Notes: generated from the sequence alone by a model not told the origin. DNA of 64,000 nucleotides from Panopea generosa (GCA_029582155.1 CM055901.1:46187228-46251227), one strand, 5' to 3'; positions 1 through 11,885 are shown, counted from the first letter of the stretch. Translations and numbers: made by a program.

Positions 1-8
1 CAGAACAG

Positions 9-404
9 TTGTTGCTTACGGATGATGTGGCCACCATACAGTCACCCCTGGCTGCAATCACACACTGTTCCTCATTAATGTATGGACTCCGTATCCCAGC
101 AACAGAGAGTTTTGAAGATACTGTTGCTGTATCAGCAGTGTCATCCTTAAATGCATTAGATTTCAAATCTGTTACCTGGGACAGAGTACGCACAGCTACA
201 TCTAGTGACGATGACATGCAGACCCTCATGGACCTCATTGAATCTGGCATGCCCGAATATCGCCATGAATTCCCACAGACACTACGGGACTACTTTCAGT
301 TTCAAGACAATTTACATACCGCTGACGGGGTGATCGTGTTGTCATCCCACCATCGCTTAGACAAGAAATTCTGGCTTCTCTTCATTCAGCACACCAAGGG
401 GTAA
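9..404 (+). pseudogene. pol fragment between RNase H and integrase (Ty3/gypsy-like)
   Basis: This open frame holds the acidic segment DDDMQTLMDLIESGMPEYRH, then LRDYFQFQDNLHTADGVIVL, typical of the linker where retrotransposon integrases begin (a Y-x-x-x-x-x-L-x-x-x-DGVI-like motif). Its frame is lost near 404, inside what should be the H-x-x-H half of the integrase zinc-binding motif (frame-shifted reading HSAHQG). No start codon is meaningful because it is an internal part of a polyprotein. Confidence 0.55.
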
Positions 405-466
405 CGGCAATGACTGCATGAGCATAATCATCAGTCTTCTGGCCAGGGATCACACCGGCTATCAGC

Positions 467-1099
467 ATGTTGCACACTACATGTCAGCACTGCAACCGTA
501 TTACCCCCTCTATTCCTAGTGCACCACCCGCCCTATTGACAAATCGAGATTACCCATTCCAGTGTGTATGTGTTGATTACTTTCATTACAAAGGTTGTAA
601 TTACTTGTTAGTAGTTGACCGTTATTCAAACTGGCTAATTGTTGAAAGGGCTCAAAATGGCGCTAATGGCCTAATAGACTGTTTTCGTCGCACATTTGTC
701 ACATTCGGCATCCCTGATGAGTTGGCCTCTGATGGTGGACCAGAGTTTACATCTGCTGCCACACGCAAGTATCTGAAGGATTGGGGAGTTCATCATTGCC
801 TTTCATCAGTTGCTTTCCCTCATAGCAATTGCCGAGCAGAAGTTGGAGTCAAGACTGTCAAACGGCTGATCATGGACAATACAAATCCAAACGGAGGTCT
901 TGAAACAGATTCATCCCAGCGTGCCATATTACAATACAGGAACACACCTGACAGAGATACCAAACTTTCACCAGCTATGTGCGTATTTGGTTGCCCTATT
1001 CGCGACTTCACCCCTATCCAACCTGGCCGTACCATCCACATAATACCTGGCATGAAATACTTGCAGCAAGGGAAGAAGCACTGCGGAAGCGTCACATGA
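467..1099 (+). pseudogene. Retrotransposon integrase catalytic core (DDE)
   Basis: The frame begins at the C-x-x-C half of the zinc finger (TTCQHCN) and continues into the RNase H-fold integrase core. Catalytic residues are visible: D in CVDYF, D in SDGGPEF, and E in NCRAEVGVKTVK. The product would insert element DNA into the genome. The frame goes wrong shortly after PIQPG (about 1030) and continues in another frame at 979-1446. The catalytic residues survive, but the broken frame means no intact polyprotein. Confidence 0.75.
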
Positions 1100-1766
1100 A
1101 GGAAGCAGAACGTTTATCTCAGCACACCAAGCGACTTTTACCACATTCTGTCGGTGACCATGTACGTATTCAGAACCAGATTGGCCTACACCCTTTTAAA
1201 CTGGACAAGACTGGAATACTAATAGAAGTTCGCCAATTTGACCAATACGTGGTTCGTGTTGATGGATCAGGACGTGTTACTCTCCGTAACAGGACATTTC
1301 TTAGACGATATGAACCTGTTTACCCCATACCATCACGCCTGTCAATTGACAAGGACATTGGCATGTGGAAGCCTGACCTCCTTCCATCAGACTTGAGCCT
1401 TTGGGTAATACCAAAGAAAATCTACCGGGCTCTCCAGGGCCTCTGACTATCACAACCAACCTAACACCTGCTGTGACGCAATCAAAAGCTGGTCAGAAGT
1501 CATTAATTCTCAACGACAATAATAGTCGTCGTCGGTTAGTATTGATCAATGATCCGCAATCAGCAAACACAGAGGGACCTGATACTACTAGTGGTGAAAG
1601 GCCTGCCGAAACTAACGCCCCGCTTACACCACCAGACATGATGACATCGAATACTCCATCTCATGATAATTCACCCTAAACTGACAGCCCTGTCCACCCG
1701 CAGACCGTTCGGCGGTCAGGCCGCTATACAAGACAGCCAGCATGGCACAATGATTATGACATGTGA
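979..1766 (+). pseudogene. Integrase C-terminal domain and pol tail, frame-broken
   Basis: From about 1040 the frame reads HEILAAREEALRKRHMKEAE, then a chromatin/DNA-binding-like segment GDHVRIQNQIG...TGILIEVRQFDQYVVRVDGS and FLRRYEPV. It shifts again near 1400-1446 into a frame ending with TAA at 1677-1679. Past that stop the same frame continues as RRSGRYTRQPAWHNDYDM to TGA at 1764-1766, a typical Ty3/gypsy pol ending. At least three lesions separate it from an intact gene. Confidence 0.6.
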
Positions 1767-1949
1767 CTTTTGGCTATAAGCCTATATAACAGAGATTAGA
1801 CTAGGCATTTATTCCTATTGGCAATAGACATTATAATTACTATACATGTATATACCCATTTATCAAGGAAACTGTTGATTTCTTGCATTTAATTTTCAAA
1901 TGTTTGTACCATCATTTCAGTTTTTGTTTGGAATCAGTTACCAAAGACT

Positions 1950-2165
1950 ATGGGGAGATAGAGGATTATAGTCTGTAGAGATAAATAGTACTAGTATCTA
2001 TAATGACTTACAAACAGTACATGTTAAGGATTGTTACAACTTGTTTCATTATTGTCTATTTTCAGACCGTGTTCATTGTTTCTGAATAAACGACTAAACA
2101 AATAGACCACGCTCTTATTTACTGTTTAAGTAAAACTTATCTTACTGAACAATTTTGGTTGTGAA
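1950..2165 (+). repeat. Candidate 3' LTR remnant
   Basis: After the pol tail there is a purine run (ggggagatagagg, 1952-1964) of the kind that primes plus-strand synthesis, then about 200 bp with AATAAA at 2084-2089 and no coding. The exact ends are not visible because the 5' LTR is outside the window. Confidence 0.35.
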
Positions 2166-2460
2166 CACATGTCAGATTTTGCAAAATGGCCACCAAATAT
2201 GAAATATAAGCACTGTATGCAAGATTAATTTTGTTGTCACGAAATGTATATCCCAGATCATAAAATTCCACACATTGATAAGTAAAACATATCCGACTGA
2301 AGATTTTTGCCTACTGTATTCGTGTCAGTTTTTTGTTTTCAAAATGGCCACCAAATATGCAAAAATAACACTGAATATAAGGTTTATTTTACATTAACGA
2401 TTATCCCAGCTCATGGAATTTCACGTATTGATAAGTCAACATATTGAGCTATTAATTCCT
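2131..2460 (+). repeat. Tandem dimer of about 165 bp
   Basis: Two diverged direct copies share TTTTGCAAAATGGCCACCAA-type cores (2175 and 2340), a block of similar wording (atcccag...ataaaattccacacattgataagt versus atcccag...atggaatttcacgtattgataagt), and the same spacing. Non-coding. From 2460 to 3055 I see no further gene. Confidence 0.6.
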
Positions 2461-3055
2461 TAATTCAAAGTTTCAGATATTATATTATACTCGGAAGTTA
2501 ATACGATTGTCTAGAATGCATGGGCGTTTATACTGTGTTACGTTTTTGGTCATGCTTTGTGGACTTAATTACAGAAACATTTACTCCAGATAATGTTGCT
2601 GAGCATGCTCGGTAAAAAATAAAACTTTTGTTGCCGCTAAACGCTGCGGCTGCATTAAATGCATTGAATAGTATATTTGTGGGATAAGTATGTAAGTTGC
2701 TGGTTGCAATAAAGAGAGGCATGGCATAACAGATTTGGAAGTTACTCGGATGTGTGTGTGTGTGGGAGGGTTCTACTTATGGGGTCCGAGGTCGCCTTCC
2801 CCGGTGAAACTTTAAAAACTGATATGCTTCTTTGAACTAGAAAACATTACTTAAACAAACCATCTGTCGGTCCAGATATGATTTTTCGGGCTGCACAGTC
2901 TAAATTAGGTCGATATTTTACATAAATGACACTGTTGGTTTATGTATGGAAAAGTTCATACTGCAACTTATTAAGTACCTTTGATTTCAAACGTTACTCA
3001 GCAGAGTAACTGGGTAAACCACGCTACGTGACCACTGGCGTAGCTTTCTATAGGT

Positions 3056-3690
3056 ACTATAGGCGCGTATGTGTATGCGCTTTTTGTCTGCTTGACGCTT
3101 TTTGTCCGCAACGCTTTTTATCCGCAGAAAAAAAGAAAAATCGTAGACTTTTGTCCGTATGACGACTTTTATCCGCAGAAAATTTGGGAAAATGACGACT
3201 TTTGTCCGCATGACGCCTTTTATCTGCAGAAAATTTAGAAAAACGTCGACTTTTGTCCGCATGACGCCTTTTGTCCGCAGAAAGTTTAGAAAAATGACGC
3301 CTTTTGTCCGCATGACGCTTTTTGTCCGCAGAAGAATCACAAAAACGTCGACTTTTGTCCGCATGACACCTTTTATCCAATTGTTGTAGTACAGTTTCAT
3401 TTTTAAAATGTTTGGGTTACAGTGAGGCAGGGTAGACTGCGTAAAGTGAATCACGGGGTAAGAAGGAACAAGGACAGTAATTTATATATAGTAATATTCC
3501 TATTTAATCCATTTGACGAAGAATATATAGGCACCATCATTATAAGTGATCAACAAAATTGAAATAATGGCAGATGAAGAGTGCTAACGATATTTATTAA
3601 GTATAACAGTTTTCATTTCGTCAATAGTGTTTTCACCGTTTTAGCTGTACAAGCGTTTAGTATCAATTATATGGAATACAGTTATCTTTA
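3056..3690 (+). mobile_element. Minisatellite-bearing repeat element, plus-orientation copy
   Basis: A roughly 51-bp minisatellite (3070-3380, units with cgcatgacgccttttgtccg, 6-7 copies) is followed by a unique tail to about 3690. The whole block reappears in inverted orientation at 29755-30412, tail included. Because 51 is divisible by three, the array gives long open frames on both strands (repeating 17-residue peptides rich in D, K, R); these are repeat artefacts. Confidence 0.7.
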
Positions 3691-4145
3691 ATTTTAGTAT
3701 ACATGAAATAAATCTGCATATCTGCAAGATAATATATGTTTTGTTCAATCTAATGTCACAGATAATTTGTGGTCGAGGCAAGTTAGAGCAAAGTGTTGGA
3801 GGCGTGTTGTAACAGTATTTCAACTCAGTAAATATACTCTATTTATTTTTTTCATATTCATGTATTGAACTTAAACAGTTGTAGATGTATTTCAATCGTA
3901 AGCACGTTATATACATGTATATGCATGTTCTAAGCGCATGTTGATCTACAGAAATCTAGACCATGGTGACACAACTATCCAGTTCAAGCGACCAATAGTG
4001 AATGCATTTTATTTAAAACATTCTGAAGGACAGATGGAAGATGGAAGATGTTCATATTAAGGTATATTTCAAAAGAGATCGTGATTTTATTATAGCAATT
4101 TTACGGCTGTTATTGGTGGTTGTAAATGTAAAATTGAAAATACAA
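3691..4145. other. Non-coding stretch
   Basis: AT-rich sequence with no credible exon, RNA gene or array. Confidence 0.4.
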
Positions 4146-4304
4146 GCAGTTAGAAGTTAGTTTGATATTCGTTTTTCTATCTTTTGATATTAAAAGGAAC
4201 CCTCTTCAAATTGGAGGTTAGTATTAGGGCTAGAATTAGGGTAAGGGTTAGCGTTAGATTCATGATGAATATCAAAGATGAATATCAAACTAACTTAATT
4301 CTAC
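4146..4304. repeat. Small foldback with degenerate telomere-like core
   Basis: Inverted arms (agttagtttgatattc at the left, gaatatcaaactaact at the right) enclose a G-rich stretch at about 4213-4258 with several degenerate TTAGGG units (attagggctagaattaggg, taagggttagcgttag). TTAGGG is the usual animal telomere unit. The right arm carries an additional partial repeat of gaatatcaaa. Confidence 0.5.
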
Positions 4305-4804
4305 CGAAAAAAACACACTATATTTACCTTCAGATCGTCAGTTTCTGGATGACCATGGGATTTATTTACAAAATAAAAGGATTATAAGTATATGAAAAAG
4401 GTATAGTTATGTTGTTTTAACTTGGATATGTCAATTAAAAATATAGACACTATTCCCCTCAATAACGTTAGTGTCTCCATAGTAACTAGTTTCCTTTAAG
4501 AATTTCCAGACTTTTAGGGTCATTATTGCCTTTGCACTGATTCGTATAATATTTCTGATTGACTTGATATGGACGTAAATTGACTTGAAATTTGTGGTCC
4601 TTATTTTAATTTTTCATGAACTATGTATGCTCAATTTAAACAAAATTAAATTCCCATCAAGTGTTTGTTTAATAATTTGAAGAAATGTTCTTTTCAAATA
4701 GTGAATGCTAGATGCACATTGTTTTTAAATATTTTAGAATAATCCAGAGCGCTGGCCTTCCGACAGCTTCTTTTACATTTTCCTCGGTTTCTTTTATTTA
4801 TGTA

Positions 4805-5030
4805 TAACAGATAATTTGGTATTTATTCTATTTGTTTTCATGGTGAGATCACGAGGGTTGACATGTGTACAAAGTTACCTTATCGGTTTTAGAGTTATGA
4901 CCCGGAAGCTGCAAATCTTATAACTGTGGCTATTTGTTTCCATGGTAACAGAAAAAAAGAGAACTCCCTCAAGTTACTTTGAATGGTTTTGTAGTTGCGC
5001 TCCGAAAACGGAAAATTTTGTAATTATGCC
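4805..5030 (+). repeat. Copy of a roughly 180-bp repeat (ATGGTAACAGAAAAAA family)
   Basis: This block shares ttgacatgtgtacaaagtta, catggtaacagaaaaaaa and ctccggaaacggtaaatttt-like words with three copies at 6640-7065. The two groups flank the tandem-core element at 5085-6650, as if that element had inserted into an older array. Confidence 0.55.
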
Positions 5031-5059
5031 CCCCCCCCCCCGCCCCCCCCCCCCCCCCA
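5031..5059 (+). repeat. Poly-C tract
   Basis: A homopolymer C run with a single G interruption. It is an assembly-sensitive site just left of the tandem-core element. Confidence 0.9.
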
Positions 5060-5084
5060 ACATTTTTTTGTATGGCATATGGTA

Positions 5085-6650
5085 ATCGCATCGTCCGTCC
5101 GTCATTCCGTCCGGTATTTCTTGTCCGGCCTGTAACTTTGTCATGCATAGATGGATTGTGTTAATACTTGCTACAAATGATCAACCTAGCATGACGACGT
5201 GTTGCAAGTAAGACTCACAACTGTACCTCAAAGGTTAAGGTTACACTTTGAGTTTGTTTCATAGCACTTGAAGTCTGGGTGAGATTTCGTGTCCGGCCAG
5301 TAACTTTGTCGCGCAGAAATGGATTTTATAAATACTTGCTACAAATGATCAACATAACATGACGACGTGCCGCGAGTAAGACCCTAACCCGTACCTCAAA
5401 GGTCAAGGTCACACTTTGAGTTTGTTTGACAACACTTTGAGTCTGTGTAAGATTTCGTGTCCGGCGTGTAACTTTGTCATGCATAGATAGATTTTGTTAA
5501 TACTTGCTATAAATGATCAACCTAAAATAACACGCATTACAACAAGACTCCCACTTCAAAGGTCAAGGTCACAATTTAACTTTGTTTGATGACACTTTCA
5601 GTCTGAATGAGATTTCATGTCCGGTCTGTAACTTTTCACCTATGGATTAATTTCATAATTACTTGGCTCAATTCATCAGCATGACATGATGAAGTGTCAC
5701 ATGTAAGACCCACATGCGTACCTCAAAGGTCAAGATCACACTTTGACAACACTTTAAATCTGTGTGAAATTTCGTGTCCTGCCTGTAACTTTGGCATGAA
5801 TAGATGGATTTTATAAATATTTGCTACAAATAATCAACATAACATGACGACGTGTTGCGTGCAAAAACCAGACTCCCACTTCAAACATCAAGGTCACAAT
5901 TTAACTTTGTTTGACAACACTCTCAGTCTGTTTGAGATTCCGTGTCTAGTCTGTAACTTTGTCACCTATGGATAAATTAAAAAAAAACCACTTGGCTCAG
6001 TTGATCAACATGGCATAATTAAGTGTTGCATGTAAGACCCAGAGCCATTTCTCAAAGGTCAAGGTCACCCTTTCAATTTGTTTGATATTGCGTGTCTGGT
6101 CTGTAACTTTGTCTTTAAGTTGGCTCAATTGATCAAGGTAACATGACGACGTGTCTCATGTAAGACCTAGACCCGTACCTCAAAGGTCAAGGTCACACTT
6201 TGAGTTTGTATGACACCCTCCTGTAATTTTATCAGACATGGATGGATTTCAAAAATACTTGGCTCTATTTATCAATTGATCAACATGACATGACGACGTG
6301 TCACGTTAAGACCCAGAACCTTACCTCAAAGTCACACTTTAAGTTTGTTTGATATTTCATGTCTGATCTGTAACTTTGTCTTACATGGATGGGTTTTAGA
6401 ATAGCTTCACACAAATGATCAGCACGTGATGATGATGTGCCAACTGTATTCACCTGTAGAAATACCCAGACCTTTACATCAGATGTCAAGGTTACACAAA
6501 GGTCAAGTTCGCGCTTTAATGTAAAATAACATGAAATTGCGTGTCTAGTCTGAAACGTCAGTCCATTATTATTGATAGTCATGAATACATCGCTACCTAT
6601 TATAACATATATTGTTATTTTCGCAGACCATTTTGGGGCATGCGACACTT
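5085..6650 (+). mobile_element. Tandem-core repeat element (AGGTCAAGGTCA family), plus orientation
   Basis: About eight diverged tandem units of roughly 170-190 bp each carry gtctgtaactttgtcatg, ttgctacaaatgatcaacat and ctcaaaggtcaaggtcacac. The array ends in a unique 3' segment (tttaatgtaaaataac...cagaccattttggggcatgcgacactta, about 6515-6650). The same unit and the same 3' segment recur inverted at 56205-58133, so the block behaves as one mobile element with a tandem core. The architecture resembles oyster pearl / HINE elements linked to Helitrons (inference). Confidence 0.7.
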
Positions 6651-7065
6651 ACCAGTGACATTTCTTGTTTTAACTATGTTTTGATGGTAACAGAAAAATA
6701 TGTTGAAAATGAAAACTCCTTCATAGCATAAGGCACTACTACAACTCATGGTTGACATGTATACAAAGTTTCGTGGTGTTACCTTGAGAAATTTTGGAGT
6801 TGTGCTCCGGAAACGGTAAATTTTGTCATTTTGGCTATTTTTTTCATGGTAACAGAAAAAAAAAGTTGGCAATAAAAACTCCCTCATAGCAAAAACGCAT
6901 TACTAGGCCTCCAGGTTGACATGTGTACAAAGTTTCGTGAAGTTACCTTGAATGGCTTTGAAATTGTACTCCGGAACGTAATATTTTGCAATATGGCAAT
7001 TTGTTTTCATAGCAGCAGAAAAAATATTGAAAATTAACTCTCTCATAGCAATTGTATCATAAGCC
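6640..7065 (+). repeat. Tandem units of the ATGGTAACAGAAAAAA repeat
   Basis: Nearly three units of about 180 bp share ggttgacatgtgtacaaagt, ctccggaaacg and ctccctcatagcaa. They are the same family as 4805-5030. Confidence 0.6.
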
Positions 7066-7239
7066 AAGTTCTGAAATGTTTCGTCATTCGTTTGCTTATT
7101 AAGGCTCTTTTTTATGGAACTTTATTCCATCATATATTGAAAATGCAAATTATATCAATTACTTTATATTAATATTTTGACGGCTTCAAGGAAGATTGAT
7201 TTCAAATGAGATTTCTCGTTAATAAAACTAACGTACACC

Positions 7240-7322
7240 AACTGGCATGGTTAGCCCAGTCAATAGCGCGTCTGTCTATCGATCAAGGGGTCGTGAGTTC
7301 GAATTCCCGCCCGGCAATAGTT
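7240..7322 (+). repeat. tRNA-like SINE head
   Basis: An A-box-like segment (ggttagcccagtcaatagcg) and a B-box-like segment (gggtcgtgagttcgaattcc) are spaced as in a tRNA. The acceptor and anticodon arms do not pair well, so I call it a tRNA-derived SINE head, not a tRNA gene. Confidence 0.5.
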
Positions 7323-9054
7323 TCCGCAAGGATTGATATACAACATTACGTCTCAGTATCGTTTGTCTCTCGCCGCTGATTTAAGTGGGAATGTTATCAT
7401 TCACTTGTCGAGATGGATATTTTCGCGTAATGATCGTCTGTTAGCCATGACTGACATACAATTGCGCTTAATACTCAAACAAACTAATTACAATGCACCG
7501 ATGGCGATCCACTTTAAAATATTTATAAAAAGGTTATTTTAAGTCAAACGGAAGGACATGAAAATTCTCTCCAAAGACATTTGCCAATCTTATTTTAAGT
7601 TCAATGATACGCTGCAATTCTATTTCGTAATATTAATTATTTAACTTTAGACACCGTTTGCGATTTACTGTAGATGAAACCGGGACAAGTCGGAATGAAA
7701 ATTGCATTAAGCACAATGTATGCTTATTTGTTTTACATACATCTACGTATTATATGCACATCATAAGTATCTGGCTTCTCTTGTCATTTAAGATTAAAGA
7801 TGTTATACTAATATTATTGGTTATTTCACAAAATGACACAATTGGCGAACTGAAATGTTCCAATTTGCCCAAGCATTTGGGTTAGTTGGAACATTGGAAC
7901 GACATTGTTTTATAGTAAATTATAACCCAAATTAAATTTTAAAAAAAGATCTGAGACTATTAAACAGCATATTATTCAAACAGATTTTACACAAAACATT
8001 TTAAGATTAAGATCAGTGTGTTACATTCTAACATATACCTTAAGTACATTTTATTTTATCCACGAAAATGTTAGACACTTTACAGCAGATAAATAAGGTT
8101 CATTCGTGTTTGCTCCTTAGCTCCCACGTGACAGGAAGGGTTTTTATATAGCTAGGCACAATTGTTCTAATAAGGAGGTGTTTTTTTTTTACAAATATCC
8201 GAACTATTACGGTATGTAACTTGGGACAAATATTGAATAATACATGTTGGTGTAAGATTCCACACAAGATGAAAAAAAGCTCTTTCTTATGTATATAAAA
8301 TGAGAATTATAATTCAGACATTTATTATTCGATTTGGCCAGTTTTAGAACTCGTCTGAGATATTATGGTTGTATAACTACTGTTAATGTTTGGTTAAGGT
8401 CAAGTGAAAAAAGTGCGAGTATAAGGGTGCACGAGTATAAGGGTACACATAATGTCAAATAATACTTTGAATACCAATATAATATTCATACAAGGCCAAT
8501 AGACCGTTCGGTCAGTTCAAGAATTTGTCTGAAATCAGCGCCAGTTTAGTAAATATCCAGTGAAAAATACGGTTGCTAGAGCTGCACATAAGGTCAGATA
8601 TGGCAATATGTGACAATTGAAGGGCCGTAAACCATACATAAATGATTTAATTTGGCAAGTTCAAGAATGTGTATGAGATATAATCATTATCAAATAAATA
8701 TTGTGTAGCTTTGGTGAAGTTCATCTGAAAACTACGGTTGCTAGAGTATACATTCTAATGTAATTATTGGCAATTCAAGGGCCATAATTAAGAAAAATAT
8801 TATCTGATTTCACCTGTTAAAAATGCATGCACGTTACTTGTCGTCTCGGTCACGTCTCTTTGGTTCATCAGACACAAACATATTATTTGGTGTTCTTAGG
8901 TTGGATAGTTTTTAAAACAACAAATAGCTTGTTTAATGCTATATTCTAACTATGGATTTTTTGATAATGGAAACATTAATCGGCCTACTTAATTAACATA
9001 TCCTAGTTAAAACAACATATCTGTACCTTTTTCATATACTTAAAATCCTTCATG
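7323..9054. other. Non-coding stretch with a dispersed repeat
   Basis: No credible gene. From about 8390 to 8820 there are diverged units sharing gaaaaatacggttgctagag, ttcaagaatttgtctgaaat and caagggccataatta, a loose tandem repeat of roughly 150-180 bp. Confidence 0.45.
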
Positions 9055-9147
9055 ACGTCTAGCTTGTAAGCACTGAAGGACGTATGTATAGTTCGCGGTG
9101 TTATTAAGTTGTAAAAGAGTCAAACACGTAGAAACTTTTCCGGTGCT

Positions 9148-9960
9148 AAATGAGAGTGTCCAGTGCTGAACGTGAGTGTGCCCGGTGCTGAATGAGAGTG
9201 TGTTCGGTGCTGAATGAGTGTCCGATGTTGAAGGACAGTGTGTCAGGTGCTGAATGTGAGTGTCCGGTGCTGAATGAGAGTCTGTCCGGTGCTGAATGAG
9301 AGTGTCCGATGCTGAATGAGAGTGTCTGAAGCTGAATGAGAGTGTGTCCGGTGCTGAATGAGAGTGTCCGATGCTGAATGACAGTGAGTCAGGTGCTGAG
9401 TTAGAGTGTCCAATGATGAATGAGAGTGTACCCGGTGCTGAATGAGTTTGTCCGGTGCTGAATGAGGGTGTCCGATGCTGAATGACAGTGAGTCAGGTGC
9501 TGAGTTAGAGTGTCCAATGATGAATGAGAGTGTACCCGGTGCTGAATGAGTTTGTCCGGTGCTGAATGAGAGTGGCCTATGCTGTATGAGAGAGCTGAAT
9601 GAGAGTGTCTGGTGCTGAATGAGAGTGTCCGATGCTGAATGACAGTGAGTCAGGTGCTGAGTGAGAGTGTCCGATGATGAATGAGAGTGTACCCGGTGCT
9701 GAATGAGAGTGTCCGATGCTAAATGAGAGTATGTCCGGTGCTATATGAGAGTGTCCGATGCTGAAGGAGAGTGCTGAATTAGAGTGTCCGGTGCTGAATA
9801 AGAGAGTGTCCGGTGCTGAATAAGAGTGTGTCCGGTGCTGAATAAGAGTGTCCGATGCTGAATGAGAGTGTGTCCGGTGCTTAATGAGGGTGTCCGGTGC
9901 TGAATGAGAGTGTCCAATGGATGAGAGAGTGTCCGGTGCTGAATGAGAGTGTCCGAATGC
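9148..9960 (+). repeat. 20/22-bp minisatellite, copy A
   Basis: Alternating units gaatgagagtgtccggtgct (20 bp) and gaatgagagtgtgtccggtg+ct (22 bp) run for about 0.8 kb. A pair makes 42 bp, so long open frames appear on the minus strand with a 14-residue repeat (SFSIGHSHSAPDTL). Homologous arrays occupy 15222-16482 and 21768-23318. Confidence 0.9.
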
Positions 9961-10609
9961 TATTATTATAGCATATGTTACCAATTATCGCTAAAACCAA
10001 TTTAGATCCTGCAAGCCAATTTTAAAATGAAATCGTTGTTAAAATATAATTGATAAATATATAGTATTTTAAATTTGTCTGAAATGTCAATAAACCTTCC
10101 TATTGGCAATATTGCTGGCGTTTATCTAAACAACTGGTCTTAAAACTTTTTATACAGTAACTTTGGTAATCCAGCTGAATATATATGCACTATTTTACAC
10201 CGTTGAAAATCTGATTCTCGAGTAAACGTGAACTCACATCCTAGTAGTACAAACTTCTTTTTATATCTTTGTGCAGAAAACCAATATGTATCGGTCTAGA
10301 GAGAGCATGCACGTGTTAGTTGTAATATACCAAGGTGTTGTTTAAAACATACTTGCTAACACATTCTGGAATAAACTTATTCGACCAACTTTGTCCAGTA
10401 ACGTTATTTACTTTTTGACACACAACATCAGAAAACGGGAAAAGATACTGGTCATTTAACAAAATACAGGTCATCCATTATTGTAATTCGAGCCCATAAA
10501 CGTCACTATAAATTTGTTATTTATATTTTCAGTTCATTATAGTGTCCCGTTTGGGGCCATCTCGGCATATTTATTAAATTAATTAAGTCAAAGCAACGAA
10601 ACTACGATG

Positions 10610-10737
10610 ATAGTCGTTGTTTCGACTTTTCACTTTCGGAGTTTCGATTTTTCACCATCGTAATACCGACTTTTCACCATTGTTGTTTCGACTTTTCATC
10701 ATCGTAGTTGGGACTTTTCACCATCGTTGTTTTGCCC
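10610..10737 (+). repeat. 22-bp array (cgacttttcaccatcgtngttt), copy A
   Basis: Repeats of cgacttttcaccatcgttgt follow a conserved leader gtgtcccgtttggggccatc (10543). Related arrays lie in copies B and C, and one inverted copy at 30968-31110. Confidence 0.8.
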
Positions 10738-11366
10738 GCCTGTTGCTGATGCACAATGATGTAATAACAAACCCTTGACGTCATATACATGTAGGCTTAA
10801 GGCTGCGTCTAATATGCGGGTTTAATATTAAACGCATTATATGATATGCATTGGATTCTGCATCGCGTGTCGCAAATGAACAGTAAAAATTACATGTGGC
10901 TATGTAGGCAGGCTATTCGTTGACAAAATAACAGACTTTCCATGTTGACAATCTGCCTGATTTCAGATGTAAATCTCAACATTTCATTCTAAAATCTAAA
11001 TAAAATATACCGATCTAGAAACGTAACACATATTTGTATTTATACATGTTAATAAGGTAAATATTTAGTAAACAACAAATATATGCATATACGTTACATC
11101 TTATGTAATTCTCAATCAATCGTTCTTAAATAAAAAAGCGTAAGACTAAATGTAGACTTGTTGAAGAGGATAGTTTTTTTACAGCACGATTTTTAGTTTT
11201 GAATCGATACAATCATCGAACGTTTACATATCAATACTAAGTCAGTAGGTCATTTCATAATGAATGTAACTTGAATGGCAGTCTGTTAATAGCTCCAAAT
11301 TATCAGCAGGAACACTAATATTTCGCGATGTTTCCAATTATGTTTCCGAGTATTACTATCCGATCT

Positions 11367-11388
11367 CAGACAGACAGACAGACAGACA

Positions 11389-11438
<50 letters not shown>

Positions 11439-11440
11439 CA
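11367..11440 (+). repeat. CAGA / GGCA tetranucleotide tract, copy A
   Basis: About 6 CAGA units pass into about 12 GGCA units. The homologous site in copy B holds some 135 CAGA units and in copy C about 29. Confidence 0.95.
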
Positions 11441-11807
11441 TCATATTAAGCATATATATATATATACTAAGCTATATCATTATATTATCTATATAATTGT
11501 TTTCTCCAAATATTAGTTGGTGATACATTTAACTATAAATGCATTTTCTATTTAAATGTTTATCGTTGAGGACTTCAGGGTAGGTTGAACTTTGTTCATC
11601 AAATGTTTCTCTGTTAATAAAGTCGATATTTGTATTACATGTAATATTATTACAAGTATATATCAGTCAGAAATATGTCGTATTCCTTTGTTAATAATGC
11701 TTTTTATGTGTGTTTTAAAATAGTCACTGTTTTAACTTGAGTAAATATATCAAAAGAAAAAGACAATTTCATAAAAAAAAATATTTTTAATTTTATATAT
11801 TTTTTTT

Positions 11808-11885
11808 CATACCGGCTGCGGTTTGAACATACGACTTCCTGATTGACAATCAAACGCTTAGTCCACTGGGCTACGCTGGGTCCCA
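11808..11885 (-). repeat. tRNA-Asp-like sequence, copy A
   Basis: On the minus strand, tagcccagtggactaagcgt (A box) and gtatgttcaaaccgca (B box) flank a plausible anticodon arm with loop TTGTCAA (anticodon GTC) and stem TTTGA/TCAGG. The T stem and acceptor pair poorly. It is probably a tRNA-derived pseudogene or SINE head. Near-identical sequences lie at 18749-18828 and 25562-25640. Confidence 0.5.

Larger units (their letters stand above)
1..2165 (+). mobile_element. Decayed Ty3/gypsy-type LTR retrotransposon, 3' end
   Basis: A run of plus-strand frames encodes the last part of a pol polyprotein: spacer and zinc-binding region, integrase core, integrase C-terminal domain and a tail. A possible purine tract and LTR with AATAAA follow. 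The protein is broken by several frameshifts and at least one stop, so it is a relic. The 5' part lies beyond the left edge. Ty3/gypsy is preferred over BEL because of the integrase layout and tail; I could not test this by search. Confidence 0.7.

Noticed and set aside
4213-4258. A true chromosome end or telomere
   Set aside because: Units are few and degenerate and the sequence continues normally on both sides.
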